Part shown: piece after piece, positions 20,209 to 30,895 of the stretch
Position numbering within the stretch: the first letter of the stretch is position 1
How the letters are laid out: each line of letters begins with the position of its first letter
Assembly (NCBI RefSeq): GCF_002216685.1
Contig: NZ_CP022353.1
Location: 682,001 to 746,000, forward strand
DNA length: 64,000 nt
Reading direction: 5' to 3'
Origin: Vibrio tarriae
Lineage (GTDB): Bacteria > Pseudomonadota > Gammaproteobacteria > Enterobacterales > Vibrionaceae
Notes under the pieces: model-generated
Told to the model about the DNA's origin: nothing
The model's database searches: none
What the model saw: the letters and a program-made list of their open reading frames with translations, nothing else
Program-made: the position numbers and the translations under genes

Positions 20209-20445
20209 ATGAGCAACATCGAAGAACGCGTAAAGAAAATCATTGTTGAACAGCTAGGTGTAGACGAAGCAGAAGTAAAGAATGAATCTTCTTTCGTTGA
20301 AGACCTGGGTGCTGATTCTCTGGATACTGTTGAGCTGGTAATGGCTCTGGAAGAGGAATTCGATACTGAGATTCCTGATGAAGAAGCAGAGAAGATCACT
20401 ACTGTTCAAGCTGCGATCGATTATGTAACCAGCAACGCTCAGTAA
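20209..20445 (+). CDS. acpP: Acyl carrier protein
   Basis: The 78-aa, very acidic ACP carries growing acyl chains on a phosphopantetheine attached to Ser37 in the [10 protein letters not shown] motif. Start ATG 20209 gives [12 protein letters not shown], nearly identical to E. coli AcpP. It serves FabD, FabG, FabF, FabH and PlsX, all encoded beside it. It is followed by a hairpin terminator before fabF, which limits read-through and helps ACP to be made in excess of the enzymes. Confidence 0.98.
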   Translation: MSNIEERVKKIIVEQLGVDEAEVKNESSFVEDLGADSLDTVELVMALEEEFDTEIPDEEAEKITTVQAAIDYVTSNAQ

Positions 20446-20452
20446 TCTCTCC

Positions 20453-20482
20453 TCAGGCGGCTCACTGGCCGCCTGAATTTTT
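20453..20482 (+). terminator. acpP terminator or attenuator
   Basis: The stem TCAGGCGGC/GCCGCCTGA with loop TCACTG is followed by ATTTTTC. It lies between acpP and fabF and probably reduces transcription into fabF. Confidence 0.88.
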
Positions 20483-20527
20483 CTTAGTTCTCAACCCTCT
20501 CTCATTTCAATTCCGGAGAATATTATC

Positions 20528-21772
20528 GTGTCCAAGCGTCGCGTTGTTGTCACTGGCATGGGTATGTTGTCACCGGTAGGCAACACTGTAGAGTCATCTT
20601 GGAAAGCCTTGTTGGCCGGCCAAAGCGGCATCGTCAACATTGAGCACTTCGACACTACCAATTTTTCTACTCGTTTCGCAGGCCTGGTAAAAGGTTTTGA
20701 CTGCGAACAGTACATGTCAAAAAAAGATGCTCGCAAAATGGATTTGTTTATCCAGTATGGTATTGCTACGGGCATTCAGGCTTTGGAAGATTCAGGCCTA
20801 GAAGTTAATGAAGGCAATGCTACCCGTATTGGTGTAGCGATTGGTTCGGGTATCGGCGGCCTTGAGCTGATTGAAACCGGACATCAAGCTTTAATCGAGA
20901 AAGGCCCACGCAAGGTTAGCCCTTTCTTCGTACCCTCAACCATCGTCAACATGATTGCCGGTAACCTGTCTATCATGCGTGGTTTACGTGGTCCCAATAT
21001 TGCGATCTCTACGGCCTGCACCACGGGCTTGCACAATATCGGCCATGCGGCACGTATGATTGCTTACGGTGATGCGGATGCGATGGTTGCAGGTGGTGCA
21101 GAAAAAGCGTCGACGCCACTGGGCATGGCAGGTTTTGGTGCGGCGAAAGCACTGTCAACTCGTAATGATGAGCCACAAAAAGCGTCCCGTCCTTGGGATA
21201 AAGACCGTGATGGTTTTGTGCTCGGTGACGGTGCGGGCGTTATGGTGCTTGAAGAGTACGAACACGCGAAAGCGCGTGGCGCGAAAATTTACGCAGAAGT
21301 GGTTGGCTTCGGTATGTCGGGTGATGCGTATCACATGACTTCACCGAGTGAAGACGGTTCTGGCGGTGCGCTGGCGATGGAAGCGGCCATGCGTGATGCA
21401 GGCGTGACTGGCGAGCAGATTGGTTATGTTAATGCTCACGGTACCTCTACCCCTGCGGGCGATGTGGCTGAAGTGAAAGGCATTAAACGTGCATTGGGTG
21501 AAGCAGGGACTAAGCAAGTTTTGGTTTCCTCAACCAAGTCAATGACAGGTCACTTATTAGGTGCTGCGGGCTCTGCTGAAGCGATCATTACGGTGATGTC
21601 TCTGGTGGATCAAATCGTCCCTCCAACGATCAATCTGGATAATCCAGAAGAAGATTTAGGCGTGGATTTGGTACCCCATGTAGCGCGTAAAGTTGAGAAC
21701 ATGGAATACGCCATGTGTAACTCATTCGGCTTTGGCGGTACTAACGGTAGCTTGATTTTCAAACGCATGTAA
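20528..21772 (+). CDS. fabF: beta-Ketoacyl-ACP synthase II
   Basis: FabF (414 aa) performs elongating condensations and in E. coli is the temperature-responsive synthase for cis-vaccenate. It has Cys164 in [10 protein letters not shown] and the two catalytic histidine motifs [11 protein letters not shown] and [14 protein letters not shown]. The start codon is GTG at 20528 preceded by CGGAGAA; it yields [13 protein letters not shown], the family N-terminus. It follows acpP as in E. coli, and a hairpin separates it from pabC. Confidence 0.97.
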   Translation: MSKRRVVVTGMGMLSPVGNTVESSWKALLAGQSGIVNIEHFDTTNFSTRFAGLVKGFDCEQYMSKKDARKMDLFIQYGIATGIQALEDSGLEVNEGNATRIGVAIGSGIGGLELIETGHQALIEKGPRKVSPFFVPSTIVNMIAGNLSIMRGLRGPNIAISTACTTGLHNIGHAARMIAYGDADAMVAGGAEKASTPLGMAGFGAAKALSTRNDEPQKASRPWDKDRDGFVLGDGAGVMVLEEYEHAKARGAKIYAEVVGFGMSGDAYHMTSPSEDGSGGALAMEAAMRDAGVTGEQIGYVNAHGTSTPAGDVAEVKGIKRALGEAGTKQVLVSSTKSMTGHLLGAAGSAEAIITVMSLVDQIVPPTINLDNPEEDLGVDLVPHVARKVENMEYAMCNSFGFGGTNGSLIFKRM

Positions 21773-21798
21773 AAACTTCATCACTCTTTACTTGAGTT

Positions 21799-21836
21799 AA
21801 GACGGCTTGATGCATAGCATTGAGCCGTTTCTTTTT
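21799..21836 (+). terminator. fabF-pabC hairpin with T-run
   Basis: Nested complementary segments ACGGCT/AGCCGT and ATGC/GCAT form a long stem followed by TTCTTTTT. The pabC ribosome-binding site begins directly after it, so this may attenuate rather than end transcription. Confidence 0.8.
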
Positions 21837-21849
21837 ATGGAGTGAGAGC

Positions 21850-22653
21850 ATGTACTGGGTCAATGGTCAACGGCGTAATGAAGTGCCTATTCATGATCGA
21901 TCATTTCAGTATGGCGATGGTTGCTTCACGACTATACTGACCAAAGAAGGTCAGGTGCAGCAATGGTCTTCACATAAGGCGCGATTACAGGCCTGTCTTG
22001 ATATCTTGCACATTCCCGAGCCCAATTGGGATCGGGTATGGCAGGGACTGCAAAGCATGATCCTGCCGCAGGAGAAAGCTGGACTGAAAATACACATCAG
22101 TCGAGGTTTGGGAGGGCGTGGTTACAGTCCTACTCAAGTGAGTGAAAGCAGTGTTACTATTAGCGCCTTTGCTTTTCCTGCCCACTATCAAGCATGGCGT
22201 GATAAGGGATTGGCTTTGGGGATTTGTCAGCAGCGAATGGGATTAAATCCTCTGTTGGCGGGACACAAACATAATAATCGACTGGAGCAGATCCTACTCA
22301 AACGCGAGATGGATAACGCGGGATGGGATGATGGGGTCTGTTTAGATATCAATGGCAAGGTGATTGAAACCACCGCAGCCAATATATTTTGGTGTAGAGA
22401 TGGGACGATGTTTACACCTTGTTTAAGACATGCCGGAGTCGCCGGAGTTGCGCGTCGACAGATACTCGAACTCGCGCAGCAACAAGAGATTCCTATTGTG
22501 ATTGATGAATTTACGCTGGAAGACTTATTGAGTGCTGAGGAAGTGTTCATGACCAATGCCTTGCTTGAGGTCGCTCCAGTCAGACAAATTGGCGAACAGC
22601 AATTGACGATAGGTAACATGACGCGACGATTTCAGGAGAGTAGTAATTCGTGA
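21850..22653 (+). CDS. pabC: Aminodeoxychorismate lyase
   Basis: PabC (267 aa) is a PLP enzyme of branched-chain aminotransferase fold. It eliminates pyruvate from 4-amino-4-deoxychorismate to give p-aminobenzoate for folate. The PLP-binding lysine aligns with Lys140 in [13 protein letters not shown], and [10 protein letters not shown] is near the N-terminus. A longer frame runs from a TTG at 21820 inside the preceding hairpin; I use ATG 21850, which has TGGAGTGAG upstream and matches E. coli PabC. The position between fabF and mltG is conserved. Its stop overlaps the mltG start by four bases. Confidence 0.93.
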   Translation: MYWVNGQRRNEVPIHDRSFQYGDGCFTTILTKEGQVQQWSSHKARLQACLDILHIPEPNWDRVWQGLQSMILPQEKAGLKIHISRGLGGRGYSPTQVSESSVTISAFAFPAHYQAWRDKGLALGICQQRMGLNPLLAGHKHNNRLEQILLKREMDNAGWDDGVCLDINGKVIETTAANIFWCRDGTMFTPCLRHAGVAGVARRQILELAQQQEIPIVIDEFTLEDLLSAEEVFMTNALLEVAPVRQIGEQQLTIGNMTRRFQESSNS

Positions 22654-23666
22654 TTAAAAAGCTGGTATTGGCGTTGGTTGCTCTGATCGGTATTGTGGCA
22701 GGCAGCTACTTTTATGTTGTTAAGCAGATGGATCAGTATCTGGCTCAACCTTTGATGATCCAAGAGGCTCAGCTCGTCACTATCGCCTCAGGAACCAGTC
22801 TCAGTCGAGAGCTGGCCCAGTTAACCGAACAAGCTTGGATCCAAGATAGCTTTGTTGCCGAATGGGTACGTCGTTTTCATCCTGAACTCTCCAAAATTAA
22901 GGCAGGAACCTACAAGCTACAACCTGATATGTCTTTAGAGCAGGCTTTGGCGCTATTGGTTTCTGGTAAAGAGCATCAATTTTCCATCACCTTCGTGGAA
23001 GGCAGTCGTTTTCAAGAGTGGCGGGATATCCTCGCAAGCAACGAAAACATCACCCAGCAACTGACGGGCTTGACTGAAATTGATATTGCAAAGGCTTTAG
23101 GCATTGAGCATGAAAAGCTGGAAGGTTTGTTTCTTGCGGAAACGTATCATTTTACGAAAGGAACCAGCGATGTAGAGATCCTCAAACGAGCTAATCAGAA
23201 ATTGGAAAAATTTCTGCAAGTGACTTGGGAGCATCGCCAAGAGGGACTACCAATCCAGACGCCTTATGAAGCCCTAATCCTTGCCTCGATTATTGAAAAA
23301 GAAACCTCAATTGCCGAGGAACGCGAACGCATTGCAGCCGTTTTCATTAATCGTTTGAATAAGCGCATGCGCTTACAAACGGATCCAACGGTGATTTACG
23401 GGATGGGAGAGACCTACGATGGCAATATCCGTAAGAAAGATTTGCGCGCTCGTACACCATATAACACTTATGTGATCAATGGCTTACCTCCAACGCCTAT
23501 CGCAATGCCCGGAGAAGCGTCAATTTATGCTGCACTCAATCCTGAACAGAGTGATTATCTTTACTTTGTGGCAAGCGGTGAGGGTGGACACAATTTCTCT
23601 AAGACACTCGCAGATCATAACCGTGCTGTGCGTGCTTATCTCAAAAAACTTAGAACAAAACAATGA
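22650..23666 (+). CDS. mltG: Endolytic murein transglycosylase MltG
   Basis: MltG (338 aa, YceG-like) is an inner-membrane enzyme that cuts nascent glycan strands and so limits peptidoglycan chain length. There is one N-terminal membrane helix (about residues 4-22), then a LysM-like subdomain and the catalytic domain with the glutamate in [14 protein letters not shown]. Later conserved pieces are TDPTVIYGM and [11 protein letters not shown]. The start is GTG at 22650, overlapping the pabC stop, and the 3' end overlaps tmk by four bases (ATGA), so translation of pabC-mltG-tmk is coupled. Confidence 0.94.
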   Translation: MIKKLVLALVALIGIVAGSYFYVVKQMDQYLAQPLMIQEAQLVTIASGTSLSRELAQLTEQAWIQDSFVAEWVRRFHPELSKIKAGTYKLQPDMSLEQALALLVSGKEHQFSITFVEGSRFQEWRDILASNENITQQLTGLTEIDIAKALGIEHEKLEGLFLAETYHFTKGTSDVEILKRANQKLEKFLQVTWEHRQEGLPIQTPYEALILASIIEKETSIAEERERIAAVFINRLNKRMRLQTDPTVIYGMGETYDGNIRKKDLRARTPYNTYVINGLPPTPIAMPGEASIYAALNPEQSDYLYFVASGEGGHNFSKTLADHNRAVRAYLKKLRTKQ

Positions 23667-24302
23667 ACGCAAAATTTATCGTAATTGAAGGTCTTGAAGG
23701 GGCGGGCAAAAGCACGGCGATTCAAGAGGTGGTGGAAACCTTACAGCAAAATGGGATTGATCATATCACTCGCACTCGTGAACCCGGCGGTACGCTGCTG
23801 GCTGAAAAGCTGCGTGCGTTAGTGAAAGAAGAACACCCTGGTGAAGAGCTTCAAGACATTACTGAGTTACTCTTGGTGTATGCCGCGCGAGTACAACTGG
23901 TGGAAAATGTCATTAAACCCGCGTTAGCAAGAGGTGAGTGGGTGGTCGGTGATCGCCATGATATGTCCTCTCAAGCTTATCAAGGTGGTGGCCGACAAAT
24001 TGCACCAAGCACGATGCAAAGCCTTAAACAGACCGCGCTTGGGGATTTCAAACCCGATTTAACCTTATATTTGGATATCGACCCTAAGCTTGGTTTGGAA
24101 CGTGCTCGCGGCCGTGGTGAGTTGGATCGCATTGAAAAAAATGGACATCAGCTTTTTTGAGCGTGCTCGTGAGCGTTACCTTGAATTGGCTAATAGTGAT
24201 GATTCTGTGGTTATGATTGATGCAGCACAGTCGATAGAACAGGTCACCGCCGATATTCGTCGTGCATTGCAAGATTGGTTGAGTCAAGTTAACCGTGTCT
24301 AA
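23663..24302 (+). pseudogene. tmk: Thymidylate kinase with a one-base frame break
   Basis: Tmk phosphorylates dTMP to dTDP and is essential for DNA synthesis. The frame from ATG 23663 gives 165 aa with the P-loop [10 protein letters not shown], the DR motif TREPGG and LYLDIDP. It then breaks: at 24135-24141 there are seven A residues after ATTG, and the frame ends at TGA 24160. Removing one A restores [20 protein letters not shown] and a complete 212-aa enzyme ending at 24302, the normal length. The downstream part is fully conserved, with no decay. A dead tmk is not expected in a viable cell, so this is either a sequence/assembly error in a homopolymer or a functional gene rescued by slippage. 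Upstream and downstream overlaps with mltG and holB are intact. Confidence 0.93.
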
Positions 24303-25269
24303 TCTCAATTCGCTTTACCCTTGGTTAGTTCCTGTCTGGCAGCCTTGGCAAGCAGGATTAGCTGCAGGAAAAATCTCGTCAGCGACGTTAATTCAAGCAT
24401 CAGAAGGATTAGGCGTTGAGAGTTTGGTTGAACTGATGGCCCGCACCTTGATGTGTACGAATAGCCAAAGTGAGCCATGCGGTTTTTGCCATAGTTGCAG
24501 CTTAATGCAATCGGGTAATCATCCCGATTTTCATGTCGTTAAGCCTGAAAAGGTAGGCAAATCGATCACGGTGGAGCAAATTCGCCAGATGAATCGTATC
24601 GCCCAAGAGTCGTCTCAGCGCTCTGGTTATCGCTTGATTGTGATTGAACCTGCCGATGCGATGAATGAATCTTCCGCTAACGCGCTACTGAAAACGCTCG
24701 AAGAGCCAGCACCAGACTGTCTATTTATTTTAGTCACCTCTCGGATAAAGCATCTTTTGCCGACGATTGTCAGCCGTTGCCAAAGATTAGTCATTCCCGC
24801 GCCAACCACTGCGCTGGTGGTTGAGTGGCTAAAAGGGCAGGGGATCACGACGCCTGCCTACGCCTTACATCTTTGCGCGGATTCACCGATCAAAACCCGT
24901 GCCTTTATGCTCGAAGGGGGCACGGAAAAATATCGCGAGCTTGAAAGCCAACTTATCAATGCGCTGAGTGGCGATGTGAATGCGCAACTTAAATGTATCT
25001 CACTCATCGATGCCGATCTGACCACGCATTTGTATTGGGTTTGGTGTGTTTTGACCGATGCGCAAAAAATTCACTTTGGTGTGCAGCAAGACTATTATCC
25101 CCCTGCAAGTGCCGCATTAGCTGGCCGTTTTACCTATTCTAAACTTTATGCACAGACAGCGAACTTGGAAAGGCTGATGGAACAATTGAACCAGTTCAGT
25201 GGATTGAATACAGAACTGCTGTTGCTGCAATGGTTATATCAATTTAGTGATGAGGAAACATGTTTGTAG
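24295..25269 (+). CDS. holB: DNA polymerase III delta' subunit
   Basis: HolB (324 aa) is the delta' subunit of the clamp loader that opens the beta sliding clamp. The AAA+-like N-terminal domain has a degenerate P-loop, as usual for delta', a four-cysteine zinc module between about residues 50 and 66 (C-x7-C-x2-C-x2-C), the stretch NALLKTLEEP and the SRC motif TIVSRCQRL. The start is GTG at 24295, overlapping the end of tmk by eight bases. The gene also overlaps the next one (ATG 25260). The order tmk-holB-tatD is the same in E. coli. Confidence 0.95.
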   Translation: MSNLNSLYPWLVPVWQPWQAGLAAGKISSATLIQASEGLGVESLVELMARTLMCTNSQSEPCGFCHSCSLMQSGNHPDFHVVKPEKVGKSITVEQIRQMNRIAQESSQRSGYRLIVIEPADAMNESSANALLKTLEEPAPDCLFILVTSRIKHLLPTIVSRCQRLVIPAPTTALVVEWLKGQGITTPAYALHLCADSPIKTRAFMLEGGTEKYRELESQLINALSGDVNAQLKCISLIDADLTTHLYWVWCVLTDAQKIHFGVQQDYYPPASAALAGRFTYSKLYAQTANLERLMEQLNQFSGLNTELLLLQWLYQFSDEETCL

Positions 25270-26027
25270 ATTCTCATTGTCATCTCGACAAGTTGGATTA
25301 CCAAGACTTACACGCGGATGTCAGCGATGTGCTTGCCAAAGCGCACCAAGCCAAAGTGGAATATTTACTCTCGGTTGGCGTTACGCTTGATTCTTTCCCT
25401 AAGATGCTCGCGATGATCGAGCCTTTCTCGCAAGTGTATGCTTCTTGTGGTGTGCATCCACTGGATGTGCAGAGTGATTTCTCTCTCGACCTTTTCCACC
25501 AATATGCACAGCATCCTCGAGTGGTTGCGATTGGCGAAACGGGGTTGGATTATCATTACCAACCTGAAACCGCCGATTTACAAAAACTGCGTTTTCGGCA
25601 GCAGATTGAGACTGCTGTGGCTCTGAATAAACCGCTGATCATTCATACTCGTAATGCTCAACAAGATACCCTTCAATTACTGAGAGAAGGAAAAGCGCAG
25701 CAGTGTGGTGGTGTGATTCACTGTTTCACAGAGGATCTTGCTTTTGCTCAAGCTGCGATGGAGTTGGGATTCTACATCTCTATTTCAGGGATTGTGACTT
25801 TCCGACAAGCAACGGATCTTAAAGAGGTTGTGAAAGCCTTACCTCTGGATCGTCTCTTGATTGAAACGGATTCACCTTATCTCGCCCCTGTACCGCATCG
25901 TGGTAAAGAGAACCAACCTGCTTATGTGGTCGAAGTCGCTGCCTATATTGCCGAGCTAAAAGGGGTTTCTTTGACAGAAGTTGCGCAAAAAACAACACAA
26001 AATTTTCAAAATCTTTTTTTGCGATGA
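25260..26027 (+). CDS. ycfH: TatD-family metal-dependent DNase, YcfH type
   Basis: This 255-aa TIM-barrel hydrolase has the metal-binding motifs DSHCHLD (residues 4-10), GETGLDYH near 92, IHTRNA, GVIHCF and ETDSPYLAP. TatD-family enzymes are Mg2+-dependent deoxyribonucleases (3'-5' exonuclease activity in E. coli TatD); YcfH itself is less well studied. The position immediately after holB matches E. coli ycfH. Its ATG overlaps the end of holB by ten bases, and a strong terminator follows. Confidence 0.92.
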   Translation: MFVDSHCHLDKLDYQDLHADVSDVLAKAHQAKVEYLLSVGVTLDSFPKMLAMIEPFSQVYASCGVHPLDVQSDFSLDLFHQYAQHPRVVAIGETGLDYHYQPETADLQKLRFRQQIETAVALNKPLIIHTRNAQQDTLQLLREGKAQQCGGVIHCFTEDLAFAQAAMELGFYISISGIVTFRQATDLKEVVKALPLDRLLIETDSPYLAPVPHRGKENQPAYVVEVAAYIAELKGVSLTEVAQKTTQNFQNLFLR

Positions 26028-26042
26028 GAATCATATTTAGAT

Positions 26043-26070
26043 AAAAAAGCGAGCGTTTGCTCGCTTTTTT
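26043..26070 (+). terminator. Terminator of the pabC-ycfH operon
   Basis: AAAAAAGCGAGC-GTTT-GCTCGCTTTTTT, 15 bases after the ycfH stop. It is symmetrical with A- and T-runs on both sides. Confidence 0.93.
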
Positions 26071-27901
<1,831 letters not shown>

Positions 27902-27923
27902 TCTCTCATTCTTCCCCCTAAAG

Positions 27924-27950
27924 AAAAGGAGACTTTAGGTCTCCTTTTTT
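27924..27950 (+). terminator. ptsG terminator
   Basis: AAAAGGAGAC-TTTAG-GTCTCCTTTTTT, 23 bases after the ptsG stop. Confidence 0.92.
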
Positions 27951-27993
27951 ACGTCTCTAGAAGAATCTGCAACACAGTCGCAGTTCTATTCGT

Positions 27994-28095
27994 TTAGGAT
28001 GAAGTCTTATCCATCGCTTTCTTTATGCAGATGGCTGCGCCACCCCATGTGATCCCAAGACCGATGATCATCATGATAATTGCACTGAATGTCAT
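27994..28095 (-). CDS. metS: MetS-type small subunit of methionine/alanine NSS transporter
   Basis: A 33-aa ORF, MTFSAIIMMIIGLGITWGGA at its start and ending IKKAMDKTSS, encodes one membrane helix followed by a short basic tail. This is the pattern of MetS, the small subunit that the NSS transporter MetP of Corynebacterium needs for methionine and alanine uptake. Its ATG overlaps the stop of the upstream transporter by one base (TAATG), and a strong AAGGAGG lies within the end of that gene, so the two are translationally coupled. The family call rests on size, the GxxxxWGG motif and context. Confidence 0.85.
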   Translation of the reverse strand: MTFSAIIMMIIGLGITWGGAAICIKKAMDKTSS

Positions 28096-29555
28096 TAGTA
28101 TGCCTCCTTGCGTGAGCTTGCATTGATCAGAATTCCGATCACCAATAGCGCGGCGATAATCGCCCAGCCGAGTGTTAAATCGTAGCCGCCGTAACCTTCG
28201 GTGAGGAGAGTCTGCAGCTTCGTTGCGACGATAATCGCTAAGATAACTGGTGAAACAAAGCGCAGGCAGATATCAAACCAAACCCCGACGCTAAAATCAG
28301 AGATGCTGTTGACGTATTTGCGTACATCAGAAATCTTCAATAACCAAGTCATCAATACCAGCTCCACCAAACAGCTGGCCATGATACCCACGTTGTTCGC
28401 AAAGTGGTCAACCAAGTCCAGAAGTAGCAAACCGCCGTTGGTTGCAAAAGCCATTGAAACTAAAAAGCCAATACCAATAACGATGTTCGCGGCTTTCTTA
28501 CGGCTCCAGCCGAGCTTATCAATCAACGCTGAGGTGACGGCTTCCATGATGGAAATGTGTGAGCTCAAACCTGCAACAACCAAGGCTAAGAAGAACAAAG
28601 GACCTAAGATGTATGGGATTGGCAACAAATTGATCGCCGCTGGCAAGGTAACAAAAGCAAGACCAACACCGGCTGAAACGACTTCCGTCAACGGTTTTCC
28701 TTGCTCTTGAGCCATATAGCCCAATACCGAAAAGATCATAATCCCAGCCAGCACCGAGAAACCACAGTTAATCAACACGGTCATAAAGGCGTTGTTGGTT
28801 ATATCGGATTTCTCAGGCAAGTAGCTTGAATAAGCCAGCATGATCGCGAAGCCGATGCTCAGAGTAAAGAAAATCTGCCCATAAGCGGCTGCCCAAACTT
28901 TCACATCCCAGATTTTGCTGAAATCGGGCTGGAACATGTAGTTCACGCCATCCAATGCGCCGGGTAGGAAGATCATGCGAGCGATCAGAATCAGCACCAT
29001 GATAAATAGAATCGGCATCATGATTTTTGATGCACGTTCAATGCCTTTTTTGACCCCACCCACAATGGCTGCATAAGTGATGACCCATGCAATCAACATA
29101 GCAAATGCGATGTGCCATTGAATGCTGCCTAAATTTGTGGGCGAGTTATCCCCTAACTTCAGGTATTCGCTGAAGAAATAAGCGTTAGTATCGCTGCCCC
29201 AACTTTGGGTAAACGACATACCAAAGTAGGAAATCGCCCAACCAATCACCGCGACATAATAAACAGCAATTACGGCTGCAATACCAACTTGAAACCAGCC
29301 TAACCACTCAAATTTTGAGTGAATTTTGGCGAGTGTCGTTGGCGCTGAACCCCGATGCTTCTGACCCATGCTAAACTCTAGGATCATAAACGGAATGCCG
29401 GCGGTGACCATGGCGAAAAGATAAGGGATGAAAAACGCACCTCCACCATTTTCATAGGCCATATAAGGGAAACGCCAGATGTTACCAAGGCCAATTGCTG
29501 ACCCTACGGCGGCTAATACGAATCCAACACGGGATCCCCATTGTTCTCGCTTCAT
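28095..29555 (-). CDS. metP: Sodium-dependent NSS-family transporter, MetP type
   Basis: The 486-aa protein has about 12 membrane helices and the neurotransmitter:sodium symporter signature near the N-terminus (SAIGLGNIWRFPYMAYENGG at residues 20-39), which forms Na+ and substrate sites. Such carriers import amino acids using the Na+ gradient. The overlapping MetS-like gene points to methionine/alanine as substrates. The longest frame starts with TTG at 29561, but ATG 29555 with AAGGAG seven bases upstream is better. Bacterial NSS proteins often have 11 to 12 helices; I did not fix the exact count. Confidence 0.88.
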   Translation of the reverse strand: MKREQWGSRVGFVLAAVGSAIGLGNIWRFPYMAYENGGGAFFIPYLFAMVTAGIPFMILEFSMGQKHRGSAPTTLAKIHSKFEWLGWFQVGIAAVIAVYYVAVIGWAISYFGMSFTQSWGSDTNAYFFSEYLKLGDNSPTNLGSIQWHIAFAMLIAWVITYAAIVGGVKKGIERASKIMMPILFIMVLILIARMIFLPGALDGVNYMFQPDFSKIWDVKVWAAAYGQIFFTLSIGFAIMLAYSSYLPEKSDITNNAFMTVLINCGFSVLAGIMIFSVLGYMAQEQGKPLTEVVSAGVGLAFVTLPAAINLLPIPYILGPLFFLALVVAGLSSHISIMEAVTSALIDKLGWSRKKAANIVIGIGFLVSMAFATNGGLLLLDLVDHFANNVGIMASCLVELVLMTWLLKISDVRKYVNSISDFSVGVWFDICLRFVSPVILAIIVATKLQTLLTEGYGGYDLTLGWAIIAALLVIGILINASSRKEAY

Positions 29556-30060
29556 AAACAACTCCTTGTAATATCTAGGGTATGAAGCTTTTCGTCAGCA
29601 GTCGCTGAATCAGGGGTAAAAGGAGACAAAGTTATCCGTACAATATTTGCTCGGCCAACTTTTGCTCTATCATCCATGATTCTGCAAAAAGTTAGTTATA
29701 TATATTGGTTGCTGTCCGAAAACCTAGAATTTAATTCTTAGTTACGCGATGTGTGTTTGCGGAATCTGAAATAATCAGCTACGCAATAGTTCGAGACTAC
29801 CGTTTTATTTTGTAGGTGGCAATAGATTATATAGGTTGATCGTTTGTTAATTGTAGGTTGTATTCTTTGGGTTTGGGTGGCTTTATCGAGGATTATGGCG
29901 TTTGATTGGTGAGAGTTAGTGAATCTCACTGAGATCGGTAAATTGAACTGATAGAAGTATCTAATATAAAAGAAAGAGTGTCTGTCTAAAAAACAGCCAC
30001 CCTTTAGATGATATGTCCAGTTTCGCGAGTTTGTTAAAATTTGGGACTAAAAAGCGGTCA
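29556..30060. other. Intergenic region upstream of metP
   Basis: This 505-bp AT-rich gap holds the metP promoter and, at 29973-30008, the terminator hairpin of the next gene. A 63-codon ORF at 29738-29929 on the minus strand has no ribosome-binding site and no protein-like character. I see nothing else. Confidence 0.5.
29973..30008 (-). terminator. Hairpin terminator of outer-membrane protein gene
   Basis: On the minus strand AAAGGGTGGCTGT and ACAGACACTCTTT pair with two mismatches around a TTTTTAG loop, followed by CTTTTATATT. It lies about 55 bases past the stop of the gene at 30061-30651. Confidence 0.65.
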
Positions 30061-30651
30061 TTAGAAACGAATAGTTATCCCGACATGTGCTGAGGCTTGA
30101 TTAAGCCAATCAGACTTGAATTTTACAACACAGCTTCCTGAAGAAGGCAAGGTACATACGGCGCTTGAGTCATTATCAACCATGGTACCTAACCAACGTA
30201 ACTGGGCATTCAGTGCTATAGTTGGGGCAAGATTGTATTCAACTCCACCGAATGCGCTGGCTGAAAACCCATACTTCTTATCTGCCCATTCAACATCTGT
30301 ATAGGCTCCTCCAATTCCTAAGCCAATGAAGGAAGAAAATTTCTCAGCAATTGGGTAGTGAATGCTGCTTTGAAAATGTAGGTAGTGAATAGAAGCGTCT
30401 TGATTGACCAGTGCTTCGACTTCGGTGGATTGCGTAGAATAGAACAAACCAACCCGACCTTTATCGTAGGTGGTTTCAATTGCTAAAGCGTAACTGCTGG
30501 CATTATCAAGGTCATATTGATTGCCTGCTTGATCGATTACTTTGCCTCCCAAGGTGTAGCCAACGGAAGGTGTTACCATCCACTCTGCGGCGGAGAGTGG
30601 TGCAAAGAGTAGAAACAATGTATTAAGAATAAATATATTTATTTGACGCAT
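30061..30651 (-). CDS. Outer-membrane beta-barrel protein (OmpA-like/OmpX-size)
   Basis: A 196-aa protein with a signal peptide (about residues 1-21, ending PLSAA) and alternating-hydrophobicity strands such as SYALAIETTYD, GRVGLFYSTQ and SASAFGGVEYN, ending in a terminal Phe (HVGITIRF). This is the pattern of an eight-stranded barrel of the OMP_b-brl family. Two cysteines near the C-terminus (VCTLPSSGSC) may form a disulfide in an extracellular or periplasmic loop. Function unknown; possible roles are adhesion or envelope stability. AGGA lies nine bases before the ATG. It is divergent from the ynhF-like gene. Confidence 0.78.
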   Translation of the reverse strand: MRQINIFILNTLFLLFAPLSAAEWMVTPSVGYTLGGKVIDQAGNQYDLDNASSYALAIETTYDKGRVGLFYSTQSTEVEALVNQDASIHYLHFQSSIHYPIAEKFSSFIGLGIGGAYTDVEWADKKYGFSASAFGGVEYNLAPTIALNAQLRWLGTMVDNDSSAVCTLPSSGSCVVKFKSDWLNQASAHVGITIRF

Positions 30652-30787
30652 GTTGAAATCCTAGCCAAGTTTTTGACGACACAAGGTATTGTGATAGTAA
30701 CTGCATAATCGTGCACGAAAAATCAGCAAATCTTGAAGATACTTCACACCAATGTTATTACTTTGTTATGTCGCCAAGGAGGTTTAT

Positions 30788-30877
30788 ATGGAACAAGATC
30801 TTAAGTTTGCACTGGCTATTGTTGTAATTACTTTCACTGTGCTGCTCGGCTTCGGAGCTATAGCCATTTCGTACTAG
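30788..30877 (+). CDS. ynhF: 29-aa YnhF-like inner-membrane peptide
   Basis: A complete ORF of 29 codons encodes MEQDLKFALAI and then one hydrophobic helix to the end (GFGAIAISY). E. coli YnhF is also 29 residues, begins MSTDLKFSL and has the same single-helix design, so the family match is good despite the small size. YnhF is a small inner-membrane protein of unknown function that can keep its formyl-methionine. A strong AAGGAGG lies six bases before the ATG, which is the best evidence that it is translated. The patatin gene follows 18 bp later on the same strand and could be co-transcribed. Confidence 0.8.
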   Translation: MEQDLKFALAIVVITFTVLLGFGAIAISY

Positions 30878-30895
30878 TTTTGGGTGGTCCTGCAA

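Noticed and set aside
29738..29929. 63-codon minus-strand ORF in the metP upstream gap
   Set aside because: No ribosome-binding site, AT-rich random-looking composition, no protein-like pattern.
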